From NCBI GenBank assembly GCA_037953625.1, contig CM075652.1, positions 38,682,501-38,746,500 on the forward strand: 64,000 nt of DNA, read 5' to 3'. Below, in pieces: positions 10,588 to 20,832 of the stretch (position 1 is its first letter; each line of letters begins with the position of its first letter). The notes below the pieces were generated by a model that did no database searches, was not told the DNA's origin, and saw only the letters and a program-made list of their open reading frames with translations. The DNA comes from Crotalaria pallida. Its lineage: Eukaryota; Streptophyta; Magnoliopsida; Fabales; Fabaceae. The position numbers were made by a program, and so were the translations under genes.

Positions 10588-11697
10588 TCAGAACATATCC
10601 GATGCAGGGGGATCCTGAGGAGGAAAGAAGCGGCCGAATGCAGACATCATATCATCGAACCTAGCATTCATCTGAGCGGAATGCTGGTCCAACTGCGAAT
10701 ATATCATGGCCGACTGCACACCCATCTGAGACTCAATCCTGCTGATACTATCCTGCTGCTCAGCCAATCGATGCTCAAAGCTATCCAAGCGGCTGTCAAA
10801 CTGAGCAAAGCGAGCATCGAAATATGTCTGATAAGTCCCAAAAGCGGGATGTTCAAACTGAATGTCATCAACCGGATCACCACCATGATCGGTTCTAATA
10901 ATAATTACTCGTTGGTTTACTTGGTTTTGCACAAGTTTAATATGGCGTTTGAAAGATTTGTAGGTCTCACTTTTTGCACTTAAGAATAAAGTCCATGTAA
11001 ATCTAGAAAAGTCATCAACAATCACCAAACCATAGTAGTTCCCACCAAAGCTTTTTACTTGAGAAGGTCCAAACAAGTCCATATGAAGCATTTCTAATGG
11101 TCTTGTTGTGGACACTTCATTCTTAGAACCAAAATGGTTTTTGGTGTGTTTGCACTTCTTACAAGGAGTACAATCACCTTCAATTTTAAAATCAAGCTTT
11201 GGTAAACCAACCACTAAGTCTTTTGATTGTATTTTCTTTAATTGATTTATATTAATGTGAGCAATCCTACGGTGCCACAACCAAGTGTCACTCTCTTTGC
11301 TTACTAGACAAGTAGAAACCAAAGAGGTAATATTGTTTAATTCAACCAAGTAAGTATTATTAGACCTTTTGCCAACAAATTTGATAGATTCATCCTTGTC
11401 ACTTTTTATGAGACATTGGGTGGAGGTAAATAATACATGGTTACCAATATCACAAAGTTGACTAATGCTCAAAAGATTGTGTTCTAATCCTTGAACATAA
11501 AGAACATTATCAATAACCAAGTTGGAAGAATTACCGACTTTACCAATCCCAAGAATTTTTCCTTTGTTGTTGTCTCCATAAGTGACATATCCACCTTCTT
11601 GAGGAGTAAGCTCCATGAAGTTCCGCCTATCTCCCGACATGTGCCTTGAACATCCACTATCAAGATACCACGGTTTCTTTTCGGTTCTAAGGCACAC
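10588..11697 (-). CDS. element E Pol remnant: protease + half integrase fused to ORF3-like tail
   Basis: A 369-residue continuous reading. Residues 9-22 hold the copia aspartic protease site (PWYLDSGCSRHMSG). Residues 139-149 are the gag-pre-integrase motif (WLWHRRIAHIN). The integrase core supplies two catalytic Asp residues (MDLFGP at 207, IRTDHGG at 270). At residue 273/274 (about position 10878) the sequence switches to a Phe/Gln-rich coiled-coil tail ending PPQDPPASDMF, like the C-terminus of the ORF at 146-1306. The third catalytic Glu, reverse transcriptase and RNase H are missing, so this is a deletion with an in-frame junction. The reading opens at a GTG; gag is in another frame, so expression would need frameshifting or splicing. 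Confidence 0.8.
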   Translation of the reverse strand: MCLRTEKKPWYLDSGCSRHMSGDRRNFMELTPQEGGYVTYGDNNKGKILGIGKVGNSSNLVIDNVLYVQGLEHNLLSISQLCDIGNHVLFTSTQCLIKSDKDESIKFVGKRSNNTYLVELNNITSLVSTCLVSKESDTWLWHRRIAHININQLKKIQSKDLVVGLPKLDFKIEGDCTPCKKCKHTKNHFGSKNEVSTTRPLEMLHMDLFGPSQVKSFGGNYYGLVIVDDFSRFTWTLFLSAKSETYKSFKRHIKLVQNQVNQRVIIIRTDHGGDPVDDIQFEHPAFGTYQTYFDARFAQFDSRLDSFEHRLAEQQDSISRIESQMGVQSAMIYSQLDQHSAQMNARFDDMMSAFGRFFPPQDPPASDMF

Positions 11698-11710
11698 CTA
11701 CAAAACAAGA

Positions 11711-13480
11711 TCATTTGCTCATTTTGGGTACCCAAATTATGTTGGGTCCCTTTGGGTTAGCTTTTGGTGTTTCTTCCTTCTTAATCCAAACATAAGTGCC
11801 TTTTTGAATTTCAACATGTTTAATGTGGCACCTATTGTTTGTATGTCCAAACTTTCCGCAATAAAAGCAAGTTGGTTTCTTTGTATAATCAATTTTAGAA
11901 GATGAACCAACCCTTTTATTGTCCTTTTTCTTTTGGACATATCCTAAACCGGTTTTGTTTGAATAATTTCTTTGAGATTTAATTAACCGGTCTAGGTTTC
12001 TATCACTATTTGATATTGTGAGTTTGTGTTTCAAATCTTTTATTTCATTTTCAAGAATGTCACATTTCTCACAATAAACAATAGTTTTCTCATCACTTGC
12101 ACAATCACAAACATGACTAGAATTAACAAGTTCTAAAGAAGCATTTTGGAGTTTCAATTCATTTATGTACTTTTCTAATTCATTAATCTCTTTTTGATAC
12201 TCCAAAATTTTCTTTCCTTTTTCCTTGTTAATCTTAGCTAGTTTTTCAAATTGTGTTAACATTTCATTGTATTCATTGAGCAAATCATCATAAGGAATAG
12301 AGGAAGAGGAAAAGCTAGAGCTTTGAGATGATACCTCATCCTCATTTTCACCATTTGCACTTGAGGCTTCATTGTTGGTTCTTGCCATGAGACATGGATT
12401 TGCAACTTCATCATCCGAGCTACTTGATGATGATTTTGCATCCTTTTCCGGTGCATCCCACACAATGTAAGCCCTCTTGCCCTTGCCCTCTTGGGTCTTC
12501 TTTTCATTCTTTCTCAAGTATGTAGGACATTCCATCCTTATGTGTCCAATGCCTCCACATTCATGACACTTCACTACATCACTTGAAGTCTTGTTCTTAG
12601 ACTTGTGTTCCTTGGGTCTTCTTTCTCTTGATGATGAGCCACTCTTCTTACCCTTGAGGAATTTGTTGAATCTTTTTGCAAACAATCCAATTTCCTCCTC
12701 ATTGAGTGCATGATCGGAGTTCTCACTAGTTGAGTCATCTTCAACCTCTTTTACAACTTTGGTTGAGGCCTTGAGAGAGATACTCTTCTTCTTTTTGTCC
12801 GACTCCTCATGTGAGCTAAGTCTTGATAAGTCAATCTCATGCTCCTTGAGCTTCCCAAACAAGGTTGCCAAGTCCATAGTATTTAAATCCTTGGACTCCT
12901 TGATAGCGGTGACCTTAGGTTGCCATTTTCTATCAAGACATCTCAAAATTTTGTGAGTAGTTTCACCATCACGAAATTGCTTTCCTAGTGAAATCAAGTG
13001 GCTAACAATATGTGAAAACCTCTTTTGTAAGTCATCAATGGATTCATTCGGGAACATGTGAAATAATTCATATTCATGTGTTAAAGAATTTAATCTAGCA
13101 TTTCTTACTTCACTTGTTCCTTCATGTGTGACTTCCAAAGTGTCCCACATTTCCTTAGCCGACTTGCATTGAGAAATTCTATAAAATTCATCATGGGATA
13201 AAGCCGAAAAGATGATGTTTTTAGCTTTTAAATCAAATGATGCTTTCTTTTTATCATCATCATTCCAACTTTTCCTAGGAATTTCAATGACTTCCCCATT
13301 TACCATATGTCTAGGAATATAAGGACCATCCTCTATTGCATCCCAAATATCGGTGTCTATTGCTTCAATAAAAACTCTCATCCTAACCTTCCAATAAGCA
13401 TACCCTTCACCATTAAAGAATGGAGGGCGGTTTATTGAAGAGGAACCTTCTTGATAATTGCTAGAGCCCATAGTTTCCAA
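11711..13480 (-). CDS. gag: Gag of Sirevirus element E
   Basis: Intact, 589 residues. The N-terminus (INRPPFFNGEGYAYWKVRM) and the region to residue about 230 are the copia-type gag-polypeptide domain (MWDTL, LHEYELFHM-type motifs). Zinc knuckles of the CX2CX4HX4C form lie at residues 305-318 (CHECGGIGHIRMEC) and 538-551 (CFYCGKFGHTNNRC). Between them are an acidic/Ser-rich stretch and a coiled coil (about 400-490). Gag would form the particle and bind element RNA. The first ATG is used; a second lies three codons later. The stop codon overlaps a conserved TGAT...TTTTGTAGGT sequence that looks like a 3' splice site. Confidence 0.9.
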   Translation of the reverse strand: METMGSSNYQEGSSSINRPPFFNGEGYAYWKVRMRVFIEAIDTDIWDAIEDGPYIPRHMVNGEVIEIPRKSWNDDDKKKASFDLKAKNIIFSALSHDEFYRISQCKSAKEMWDTLEVTHEGTSEVRNARLNSLTHEYELFHMFPNESIDDLQKRFSHIVSHLISLGKQFRDGETTHKILRCLDRKWQPKVTAIKESKDLNTMDLATLFGKLKEHEIDLSRLSSHEESDKKKKSISLKASTKVVKEVEDDSTSENSDHALNEEEIGLFAKRFNKFLKGKKSGSSSRERRPKEHKSKNKTSSDVVKCHECGGIGHIRMECPTYLRKNEKKTQEGKGKRAYIVWDAPEKDAKSSSSSSDDEVANPCLMARTNNEASSANGENEDEVSSQSSSFSSSSIPYDDLLNEYNEMLTQFEKLAKINKEKGKKILEYQKEINELEKYINELKLQNASLELVNSSHVCDCASDEKTIVYCEKCDILENEIKDLKHKLTISNSDRNLDRLIKSQRNYSNKTGLGYVQKKKDNKRVGSSSKIDYTKKPTCFYCGKFGHTNNRCHIKHVEIQKGTYVWIKKEETPKANPKGPNIIWVPKMSK

Positions 13481-13523
13481 AGGATCTTTTCGAAAAAGCT
13501 TTTACGCTCGATCTTTCGACCGA

Positions 13524-13535
13524 GCTCTGATACCA
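13524..13535 (-). other. primer binding site of element E
   Basis: Minus strand TGGTATCAGAGC, two bases inside the 5' LTR, complementary to the 3' end of plant initiator-methionine tRNA. Confidence 0.9.
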
Positions 13536-13537
13536 CT

Positions 13538-15123
13538 TGTTGGAAACCAACAAGCGGGCTTTGCAATTACTAGAGGGGGGGTGAATAGTAATCGGAATGC
13601 AACAGTGACTAATTTTTCGAATGCAATTAGGTTTAATTAATCAAGTGCAGATTTTTCAGAAACAGAGCACGAACACTCGAGTATTTTAAAAACTACTCGA
13701 GTAAAAACTCAAGAACACTCGAGTCTTTCCAAGAATACTCGAGTAAATCGTCCAGATAGCAGAAAAACAGTTTCTGGAAAATATGCACTTTAATCAATAA
13801 CAATGAATACAGTTCAAGGCAGATTATTAATAGAGTAGAAAGCAATTAAATAAAGTTATAACAACTTGAAAACAACTTAATTTCTGCGGAATTGCTACTC
13901 TAATTAATAATCCCCTTTTTGAGCAACTTAGGTTTGGTTTTTGCTTGAAGTTAAAGAAAGCTATAAAAGATCAACACCAACAATTTTATACTGGTTCACT
14001 CTCTATTTAGAGAGCTAGTCCAGTCCCCCTAAGAACCTTAGGAGTGTCTACTAAAATCAAATTTTTAGAAATATTACAAAGGGTATTGAGATGCCTCACT
14101 CAACCTATCCCTTCCAAGAGTGTACCAAACTCTTGAATTTCTACCCCAATTTGATGTTGGTGATGAAGACTCCTTCTTCTTCAAGCTCCTTGAAACCTTC
14201 AAGAGCTCCACCAAAGCTAAGAACCTCTTAGCAATTGCTTGGGAACCACCCAAGTCTTGAATGAACCTAAGATCCACTTAGGTACACTTGGTTACTAACC
14301 AAGATTTTGAGAACAAGATGTGTATGTGTATGTGGAGTGATCCAACAAATAATATCCACAACAATTAAGCACAACTCTAACTCTTAGAACAAATAATAAT
14401 AATGAATGAATATTGAGTTAGAGTAATTATCCACTTGAGAGAGAGAATCATCAAAATGAATGTTTTGCACCCTCAACTTTAATGCTCTTGTTGGTTAGTT
14501 CAATAGCATTCATTTCTCATATCTGGAAAATACAATGAATGAGTGAAATCAACTCTTTCATTCCATTTTTGCCCTTTTCCAACGGTTAAAATTTTGCTGT
14601 CAGAACCAAAACACTTGAGTACTTTTGACACTACTCGAGTGTTTTGCCCATCTTTCAATAGAAATGCCCAAGTATTGAACTAACGGTCAAATCTCTGTTT
14701 TGAGGCTGAAATACTCGAGTATTCTGGGAAGTACTCGAGTGTTTTGATACTCGAGTAACTTTCAGATTACTCGAGTGTCTTTATACTCGAGTATTTTTGT
14801 GATTACTCGAGTGTTTTGCCCAGAGATGATAAAAATCAAGTTTTTCAACAATTTATTTCAAGTCTCTCTTCAAGGAATAATTTTATGTAACACCTAACCT
14901 TTTTCATGCAATTAAAATTATTTATCCTAAGGGTGAGATAACTTCCTAAGCTACCCACTCTCAATAAAATAAAATTACATTCAAAATAAAATTGAGAATG
15001 AATAGATACATAATGCACTTGATCTTCTTGACTTGATGAGCTTGAATTCTTGCTTTAACTCCATGATCTAATTATATTGTCATCATCAAAATAAATCCAC
15101 CTAATTGGAGACTTGATTCTACA
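13538..15123 (-). repeat. 5' LTR of element E
   Basis: Nearly identical to 8418-10002 and followed by the CACTT target duplication at 15124-15128. Differences include one extra G in the G-run near 13574 and four scattered substitutions. Confidence 0.92.
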
Positions 15124-15978
15124 CACTTCTCATCCCATACAAACGGTTGATCCTTCCTAGTTAGTTTCGTCAAGGGTAATGCGATTTTAGAGAAACCTTC
15201 TATAAATCGCCTATAATACCCAGCCAGTCCTAAGAAACTTCTCACTTCAGTGACTGACGTAGGTTGATTCCATTGCAACACAGAATCCACTTTGGTAGGA
15301 TCCACAACGATTCCTTTCCTGGAAATCACATGTCCCAAAAACTTCACCTCCTCGAGCCAGAATTCACACTTAGCAAGCTTTGCGTACAAGTGCTTCTCCT
15401 TCAAGATGTTCAACACAATCTTGAGATGCTCGGCGTGTTCCTCCGGACTCTAGGAATAAATCAAAATATCATCTATAAACACTACCACAAACAAGTCCAA
15501 ATAAGGTCTGAAAATCCTGTTCATGTAATCCATAAAGATAGCAGGAGCATTCGTCAAACCAAACGACATTACCACATACTCATAATGCCCATAACGAGAT
15601 CGGAATGCGGTCTTGGGGATATCCTCCTCCCTGATTCTGATCTGATGATACCCAGACCGTAAGTCGATCTTTGAAAAATACTGAACCTCCTCTAACTTGA
15701 TCCATAATGTCATCGATACTTGGCAAAGGATACTTATTTTTGATGGTGACCTTATTCAATTGCCTATATTTCCACGCACATTCTCATACTTCCATCTTTC
15801 TTTTTCACAAACAATAACGAGGCTCCCCATGGGGATACACTTGGTCTTATCATCTGCTTTTCCAACAACTCTTCTATTTGCTTCTTCATCTCAGCCATTT
15901 CCGGTGGTGCCATTCTATAAGGGCAATAGATATGGGACCAGCTCCCAGAACCAGATCGATTCCAAACTCAATCTCTCT
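15124..15978 (-). pseudogene. Tekay reverse transcriptase
   Basis: Motifs of Ty3/gypsy reverse transcriptase are clear: [16 protein letters not shown], the catalytic [12 protein letters not shown] (IDD), then [11 protein letters not shown] and [15 protein letters not shown] of the thumb/connection. A stop follows IYS (about 15448) and a frameshift is evident near 15680. The upstream part (15714-15978) has several stops. The 15124 end reads PFVWDEKC and continues in the RNase H segment at 8412 across element E. Confidence 0.85.
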
Positions 15979-16509
15979 CTAAAGGGGTAGACCCAGTATC
16001 TCTTCTGAGAACACTTCTAGAAAGTCTTGCACAACGGGAATATCTTCAAGACGCTTTCCTTCTCCTTCTTCCTTTCCCACTACGGAAAACAAACACATGT
16101 ATCCTTCGGGTCTAGGAGTCTTATACAAGATTGTCTTTCGATCACAATCGATGGTCACTTGGTTCTGGCTCAACCAATCCATCCCCAAGATCACATCCAT
16201 TTGTGTCAGAGGAAAACAAATCAGGTCTACTTCAGAGACGTGGTCAAATACCTCGACATGACAATCTAAACAGACTTTAGAAACGTAAACGGGAAGACCA
16301 GTAGGGGTTTCAACTCTCAGGCATTGTGATGAATCGAACACTACCAGGTTTAAACGATTTACACATTCATAGGAAATGAAAGAATGAGTAGCTCCAGAGT
16401 CGAACATAAACAAGCAAGGTTGACTATTTAACAAGAATTTACCTTGCACGAGATCAGAGGAATTGTTGACTCCAACACCACTCAGGGTAAAAACTTTGCC
16501 TTGGTTCAC
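15979..16509 (-). pseudogene. Tekay aspartic protease
   Basis: An open segment of 176 residues. The active site LFMFDSGATHSF is at residues 33-44 and the flap/Ψ-loop signature VILGMDWL near 107-114. In a working element it would cut the Gag-Pol polyprotein. It lies between the gag zinc knuckle and reverse transcriptase in one ancestral frame that now holds stops on both sides. Confidence 0.85.
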
Positions 16510-17481
16510 GGACTTTCTACCGGATACTTGAGAATTAGCTTTTGCAGGCTCCTTGCAGTCACGAGCATAATGGCCCGACTTGCCACAATTGAAACAACCA
16601 CCTTCAGTCCAACAGATCTGTCCACGATGATGATGCTTGCACTTCGCACAAAAAGGAACATCATCCCGAGCATTGCTCTTTCCACCAGCTACAGCTTTTC
16701 CTTTAGCTCCGTTACGGTTGGTCTATGAACCTTTGCTTCGGTGATCAAATCTTTTTCGCTTCTGAGACCCATAATTTTGTTGGTTCCTATTGACTTAAAT
16801 AATATGCTCCTCAGCCTTCTTGTCGTCTTCATACATTCGACACATATCAACGAGGGCAGGGAAACTCTGAATCCTTTGGTAACTAAACACAGACTTCAAC
16901 TCGGGTTTAAGACCGCTTTAGAACTTAATGCACTTACTACGCTCATCAGGATTATTCTGGTAGTAAGGGGAATACTTCATCAGCTCTTCGAATTTAGCCG
17001 CGTATTCACCGACACTCATGTCACCTTGCTTCAATTGCAGGAATTCCACCTCTTTCTTCCTCCTCAAATCTTCTGGGAAGTACTTATCAAGAAACTTCTC
17101 AGTGAACACTCCCCAGTTGATTTGTCTCCCTTCATAGTTTAGGAGTTGAGCGGTATGGTTCCACCACTTTTCAGCTTTGCCTCCTAACATATAGACGGCA
17201 TACGTCACCCTCTGAGCATCTGTGCAGCCCAACGTTCTGAATATCTTGTCGATCTCGTAGATCCACTTGTTTGCCTCTTACGGTTTGTATCCTCCCTCAA
17301 ACCTTGGAGGTTTGCATCTCCGAACTTCCAACAGAGTCTTAGCTTCCATCACTTCAACGTTGCATTGTTGAGGCTGTTGCGATTGTTGTTGTTGTTGCTG
17401 CTGCTGTTGTTGCATAGCTTCTAAGACAGCAGTGATCCTATCTAACATAGCGTTGGTATGATTACTACCTCTCGTTGCCAT
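16510..17481 (-). pseudogene. Tekay Gag
   Basis: It begins MATRGSNHTNAMLDRI with a poly-Gln run (CAA/CAG repeats at about 17380-17412). The retrotransposon gag domain follows (KAEKWWNHTAQLL, FLDKYFPEDLRRKKEVEFLQL, SVGEYAAKFEEL). A CCHC knuckle (CFNCGKSGHYARDC) lies near 16556-16597. The frame is kept throughout but carries stops at about 17278, 16918, 16800 and 16725, so it is a pseudogene. Confidence 0.85.
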
Positions 17482-17639
17482 AGTAGACCTGCACTATGGA
17501 CTTCGGGTCATGATAGGTCTATAAAAGAAGACACAACAACTAAACACCGTTAACTATGTTCAATCTCAATTGAACAACATACTAGGCCACATGGACAGGG
17601 CCAGGAGGACTAGACCATTGCTTTGATACCACCAAATGG
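17482..17639 (-). other. Tekay leader with primer binding site
   Basis: Minus strand: LTR end GTGTCACA, then TGGTATCAAAGCAATG (17616-17631), a one-base variant of the initiator-Met tRNA complement (TGGTATCAGAGC). About 135 bp of leader separate it from gag. Confidence 0.8.
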
Positions 17640-17924
17640 TGTGACACTCTTGGATTAAAATACCTTATAAGAAAATATAGTTGAACATATATAATACGGA
17701 CTTGATATTATTGGAAAAATAGAGTATAAAATTTTTCCTTTATAATTATTCTCAAACTAAACATATCCTTCAAAAATACATTGAATTCGGTATTGAAATT
17801 ATTATCAAACCTTTGTAAAACCCTTGCTATTACCGAACTCGTTTGTTATTTATCAGAATACGTGGAAAGAGTATAGTTTTGGAAAATAATATCATCACTG
17901 CACGTTATAACATAAGACATACAC

Positions 17925-17934
17925 ACACACACAC

Positions 17935-17965
<31 letters not shown>
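17925..17965. repeat. AC/AT dinucleotide microsatellite
   Basis: About seven AC units followed by about thirteen AT units inside the Tekay LTR. Confidence 0.85.
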
Positions 17966-17971
<6 letters not shown>

Positions 17972-18238
17972 GATGTCATAAGTACCACCATACATCCATC
18001 ATATCAGAAATACATCAACTGATACCAAGGTCCAGAGATATAAGTCCCAAAAACATAAACCGAAAGTAAAGACCAAAACCCTGAAGTCTCTCAAAAGATA
18101 TATATACGATATAACATAACAAAATATAGACACTCCAGAGATGGTCATCAAGTCCTCCAAGAACGCTCCACCATCACCATGATCTGCTACAGCTGCTACT
18201 ACGATCCAGACCTACACTACTCACACTATGCCCCATAC

Positions 18239-18715
18239 CTAAGGGCCACCCATCCTCCTATCAGTAATGTCCTCCTGCTCGACTGGCTCCATGTCACTCT
18301 CACCCTCCTCTGGGTCCTCCTCCGCCTCATCCAACGGAGTAGGTATCCTACCACTAGGTACAGGATCTGCATCAGGTACATTCCTCTCAGGGTCCGAAGA
18401 ATCAGGTGAAGGAGTCCTAGTAGGAACAACTCTAGCAGCAACGGGGTGAGAACGAGTATAGGGGCTAAAACGAAAGGTATGATAACGACGAACAGGTCGA
18501 GCAGAGGGTGGTCCATAGTAAGTATAAAAAGGGGGTACGTGCATAGTATAAATAATGGGAATCCAAAACCGTTGAGGTCGCACTCGGGCTAAGGGGTTGG
18601 GATGGTAGAGTGTGACCTCCACCTCTCCCTCAAAAGTAGCCCGGCGCTCCTCATACGTCCATATCCCGTTAGGGATAGGACGGATCTCGATGCAAGCTAG
18701 GAAATTGTGTGCCAT
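18239..18715 (-). CDS. protein encoded inside a Tekay-type LTR (copy 2)
   Basis: A 158-residue sense ORF in the Tekay 5' LTR, homologous to the one at 5357-5827. In the block IPIIYTMHVPPFYTY (residues 52-66) all five nucleotide differences between the copies are synonymous third-position changes. The remaining N-terminal 95 residues are about 70% identical. The acidic C-terminal third is poorly conserved except DPVPSGR. The ATG follows a pyrimidine-rich CCTGTGTAGGTG, again like a 3' splice acceptor. No known domain is recognised. Retention of an open frame in two diverged LTRs suggests it was a working gene of these elements. Confidence 0.65.
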   Translation of the reverse strand: MAHNFLACIEIRPIPNGIWTYEERRATFEGEVEVTLYHPNPLARVRPQRFWIPIIYTMHVPPFYTYYGPPSARPVRRYHTFRFSPYTRSHPVAARVVPTRTPSPDSSDPERNVPDADPVPSGRIPTPLDEAEEDPEEGESDMEPVEQEDITDRRMGGP

Positions 18716-19410
18716 CACCTACACAGGGCACGGGAGTAAGCATAATATAATCACATAATCAAACAAGAATAACTCTAATCATTCAAAAGTATTCAAACAC
18801 GAAATTATGCAATTACATATGATCACACTCAGTTTAACAAATTATTATTCTTGTATATTAATGGCATGATGCATGTTTTCTATCTCACAATCCGGAGGCC
18901 TCCAATACTAATCAATCTCGTAAGTCCATTCAATACACCAATGTGTTCCCAGAACACTAACATATGTTCCCAGAACGTATGGCAAACCATACTTGGAAAA
19001 AAAATAAGCACCACTCCCAGAGTGTGCATTACGTTCCCAGAACGCATAAAAACCATGTCCCAGACACTGGCCACATTCCCAGAATGTGTCATCAAGTAGG
19101 TTGCATCAATTTGGTACTCCCAGAGAACCCTCCTCATGTTCCCAGAACATGACAAACGATTCTCGCCAACCTATTTCATCACCTTTCACCATGCATGAAT
19201 GCATACAATATTTTCTCAATTTGATTGGCCATTTATTGATGTCTCAATTTCCATTCTCAACACATAAAGCCTATAACATTACTAAGAATTCGATTCACAT
19301 TTATTTTCATAAACAGGGTAATTTATAGCAAAATAAGATTGGAAGCATAAATTGAAAATGGTGGAAGTTGATTTATTAAACTGCAGAATTTATTTTTCAT
19401 ATCTGTCAGG

Positions 19411-20530
19411 TTCTAACCGGTTACACGACAGCCTAACCGGTTAAAACATGCAGAACGGGACACTGTTTTGGGATTTTGCATGCCATTTTCAATTCTATTC
19501 ATTTCCAATCCATTCCAACTATAAACAGAGCTTTAATTCTATAAATTAAACATGTTCCAACACTTAATTACATCCAACACTCATGCATTTCAAAAACACA
19601 TATCAAATTGCATGAAAAATACGTAAATGACAACTTAACATACCAAATTCACATATACAGGAATTTAACATCAAACTTTCACACATTTAGCTTGCATGCA
19701 TTCATTGAAACTTGCTCTAAGTCCCAGAACAAGTGAAATTGGCCTCCAAGCCTTTAACCTCTAAAATATATGCCCTTTTTGACTCTCATGGTGACTCATA
19801 CCTAAATTTCCTAGTAATTATTCTCATTCTAGTGATTAATTAGCTTCTCCCTTACCTAAGGGTCGTGCTTGTTGAGGATCAATACAGCCGCAACAAGATT
19901 GACACAAAGACACTCCAAAATCACAGATTCTGCTCTCATGCAGGACAGTTTTGATAGGGTTCAAAGATCAGAGATTTTGCCACATGAAAAGGAGGAACAT
20001 ATTGGGGAAAGTGGTTAGATTGTGTTCTATGCAACATGCATGAAAGGATGAAACCAATTTGAGACTCAGAGAGGGTCTGTACTTACTCAAATCGAAGCCA
20101 GATGTAAGCTCCAGGAACCAAAAACTTGATTCTGCAGATTTGAATCCCCAACTTGGTGATTCAATTTCTCCCAATCCAGAAACTCTCAGATTATGATTTT
20201 TGTGTCTCTGTAAAGCTTGAAGATTAAGCTTTACAGTAGTGTATCACTGAAACTCTAACTCTCAGAATCGAAAGAACACAAAGGGGATGGATTCAGAAAC
20301 CCTAACAGAACATCAACACTCAAAGAAGCAAAAATGGAGTTCAATTCATGCAAAGAAGGCTATTTATAGGCAAATCAAAGTGCCATGCATCAGGACACGT
20401 TGATTCCACTGAGGTTTGAGTGGGATTCGTGGCGATTAAGGGATTAATCAAGTGATTACTAATTAAAATCCACTAACCCAGTTTCTGGGTTCATCGTCTA
20501 ACCGGTTACAGGGCACATCTAACCGGTTAG
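19411..20530. promoter_or_regulatory. ACCGGT palindrome pairs in the Tekay LTR
   Basis: Two pairs of TAACCGGTTA boxes: 20498-20530, about 130 bp upstream (element sense) of the TATA-like box at 20361-20370, and 19415-19441, about 920 bp downstream of it. Each pair is spaced by about 20-22 bp. Confidence 0.6.
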
Positions 20531-20784
20531 ATGCTGTGTAAAATTCAAAAATTTAGTTTTTAATTCCTTTCCGTCCAAAAACCTTTCTAATATTATTATT
20601 AGGTCCTAATTTAAGGATTAAACTATAAAAATTATATTTTCACATAATTTACTCATTTAAAATATTTACTAGTTAAACACACATTTTATATAATTAAACG
20701 ATTAAAAGAAAACTTTATAATTTGGAAAATAAACTTTTATTATATAAATATAAATTATCAAGGGACAAAATTAGAGGTGTTACA

Positions 20785-20832
20785 AGAAGAGGAAGAGATG
20801 AAAAGAAGAGTGTTGTCGTGTTTGGTTGTTAT
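20785..20832 (-). mobile_element. fragment of LTR X, left of element C
   Basis: 48 bp between the Tekay LTR end and element C. It is continuous with 26292-26871 once element C and one GTTAT are removed. Confidence 0.5.

Larger units (their letters stand above)
8418..15123 (-). mobile_element. Sirevirus element E, internally deleted, TSD CACTT
   Basis: Two LTRs (1585 and 1586 bp) flank 3.5 kb. Exact 5-bp target duplications CACTT lie at 8413-8417 and 15124-15128. Reading on the minus strand: 5' LTR, PBS (TGGTATCAGAGC, initiator-Met tRNA), intact gag, a protease/half-integrase ORF fused to a downstream ORF tail, polypurine tracts, 3' LTR. I counted about four substitutions and one indel between the LTRs (about 0.3%), so insertion is recent. 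It interrupts Tekay pol. Without reverse transcriptase it must depend on a relative. Confidence 0.92.
6873..20784 (-). mobile_element. Del/Tekay-like Ty3/gypsy retrotransposon (defective, nested)
   Basis: Read on the minus strand: 5' LTR (20784-17640), PBS, gag, protease, reverse transcriptase, [element E inserted], RNase H, integrase, then the insertion of element A at 6873. The pol order (integrase last) is Ty3/gypsy, and the integrase tail (QQTTEKIKMI, QSRQKSYA) fits Del/Tekay chromoviruses. The chromodomain and 3' LTR lie left of the window. Many in-frame stops and at least one frameshift make it non-autonomous now. Removing E and one TSD copy restores continuous reading between reverse transcriptase and RNase H. 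Confidence 0.88.
17640..20784 (-). repeat. 5' LTR of the Tekay-like element
   Basis: 3145 bp, from TGTAACACC (minus strand, 20784) to GTGTCACA (17640). Length and ends fit Tekay LTRs. It encodes a 158-residue protein in sense (18239-18715), has a TATA-like CTATAAATAG at 20361-20370, ACCGGT palindromes at 20498-20530 and 19415-19441, and an (AC)n(AT)n microsatellite at about 17925-17965. Confidence 0.85.
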
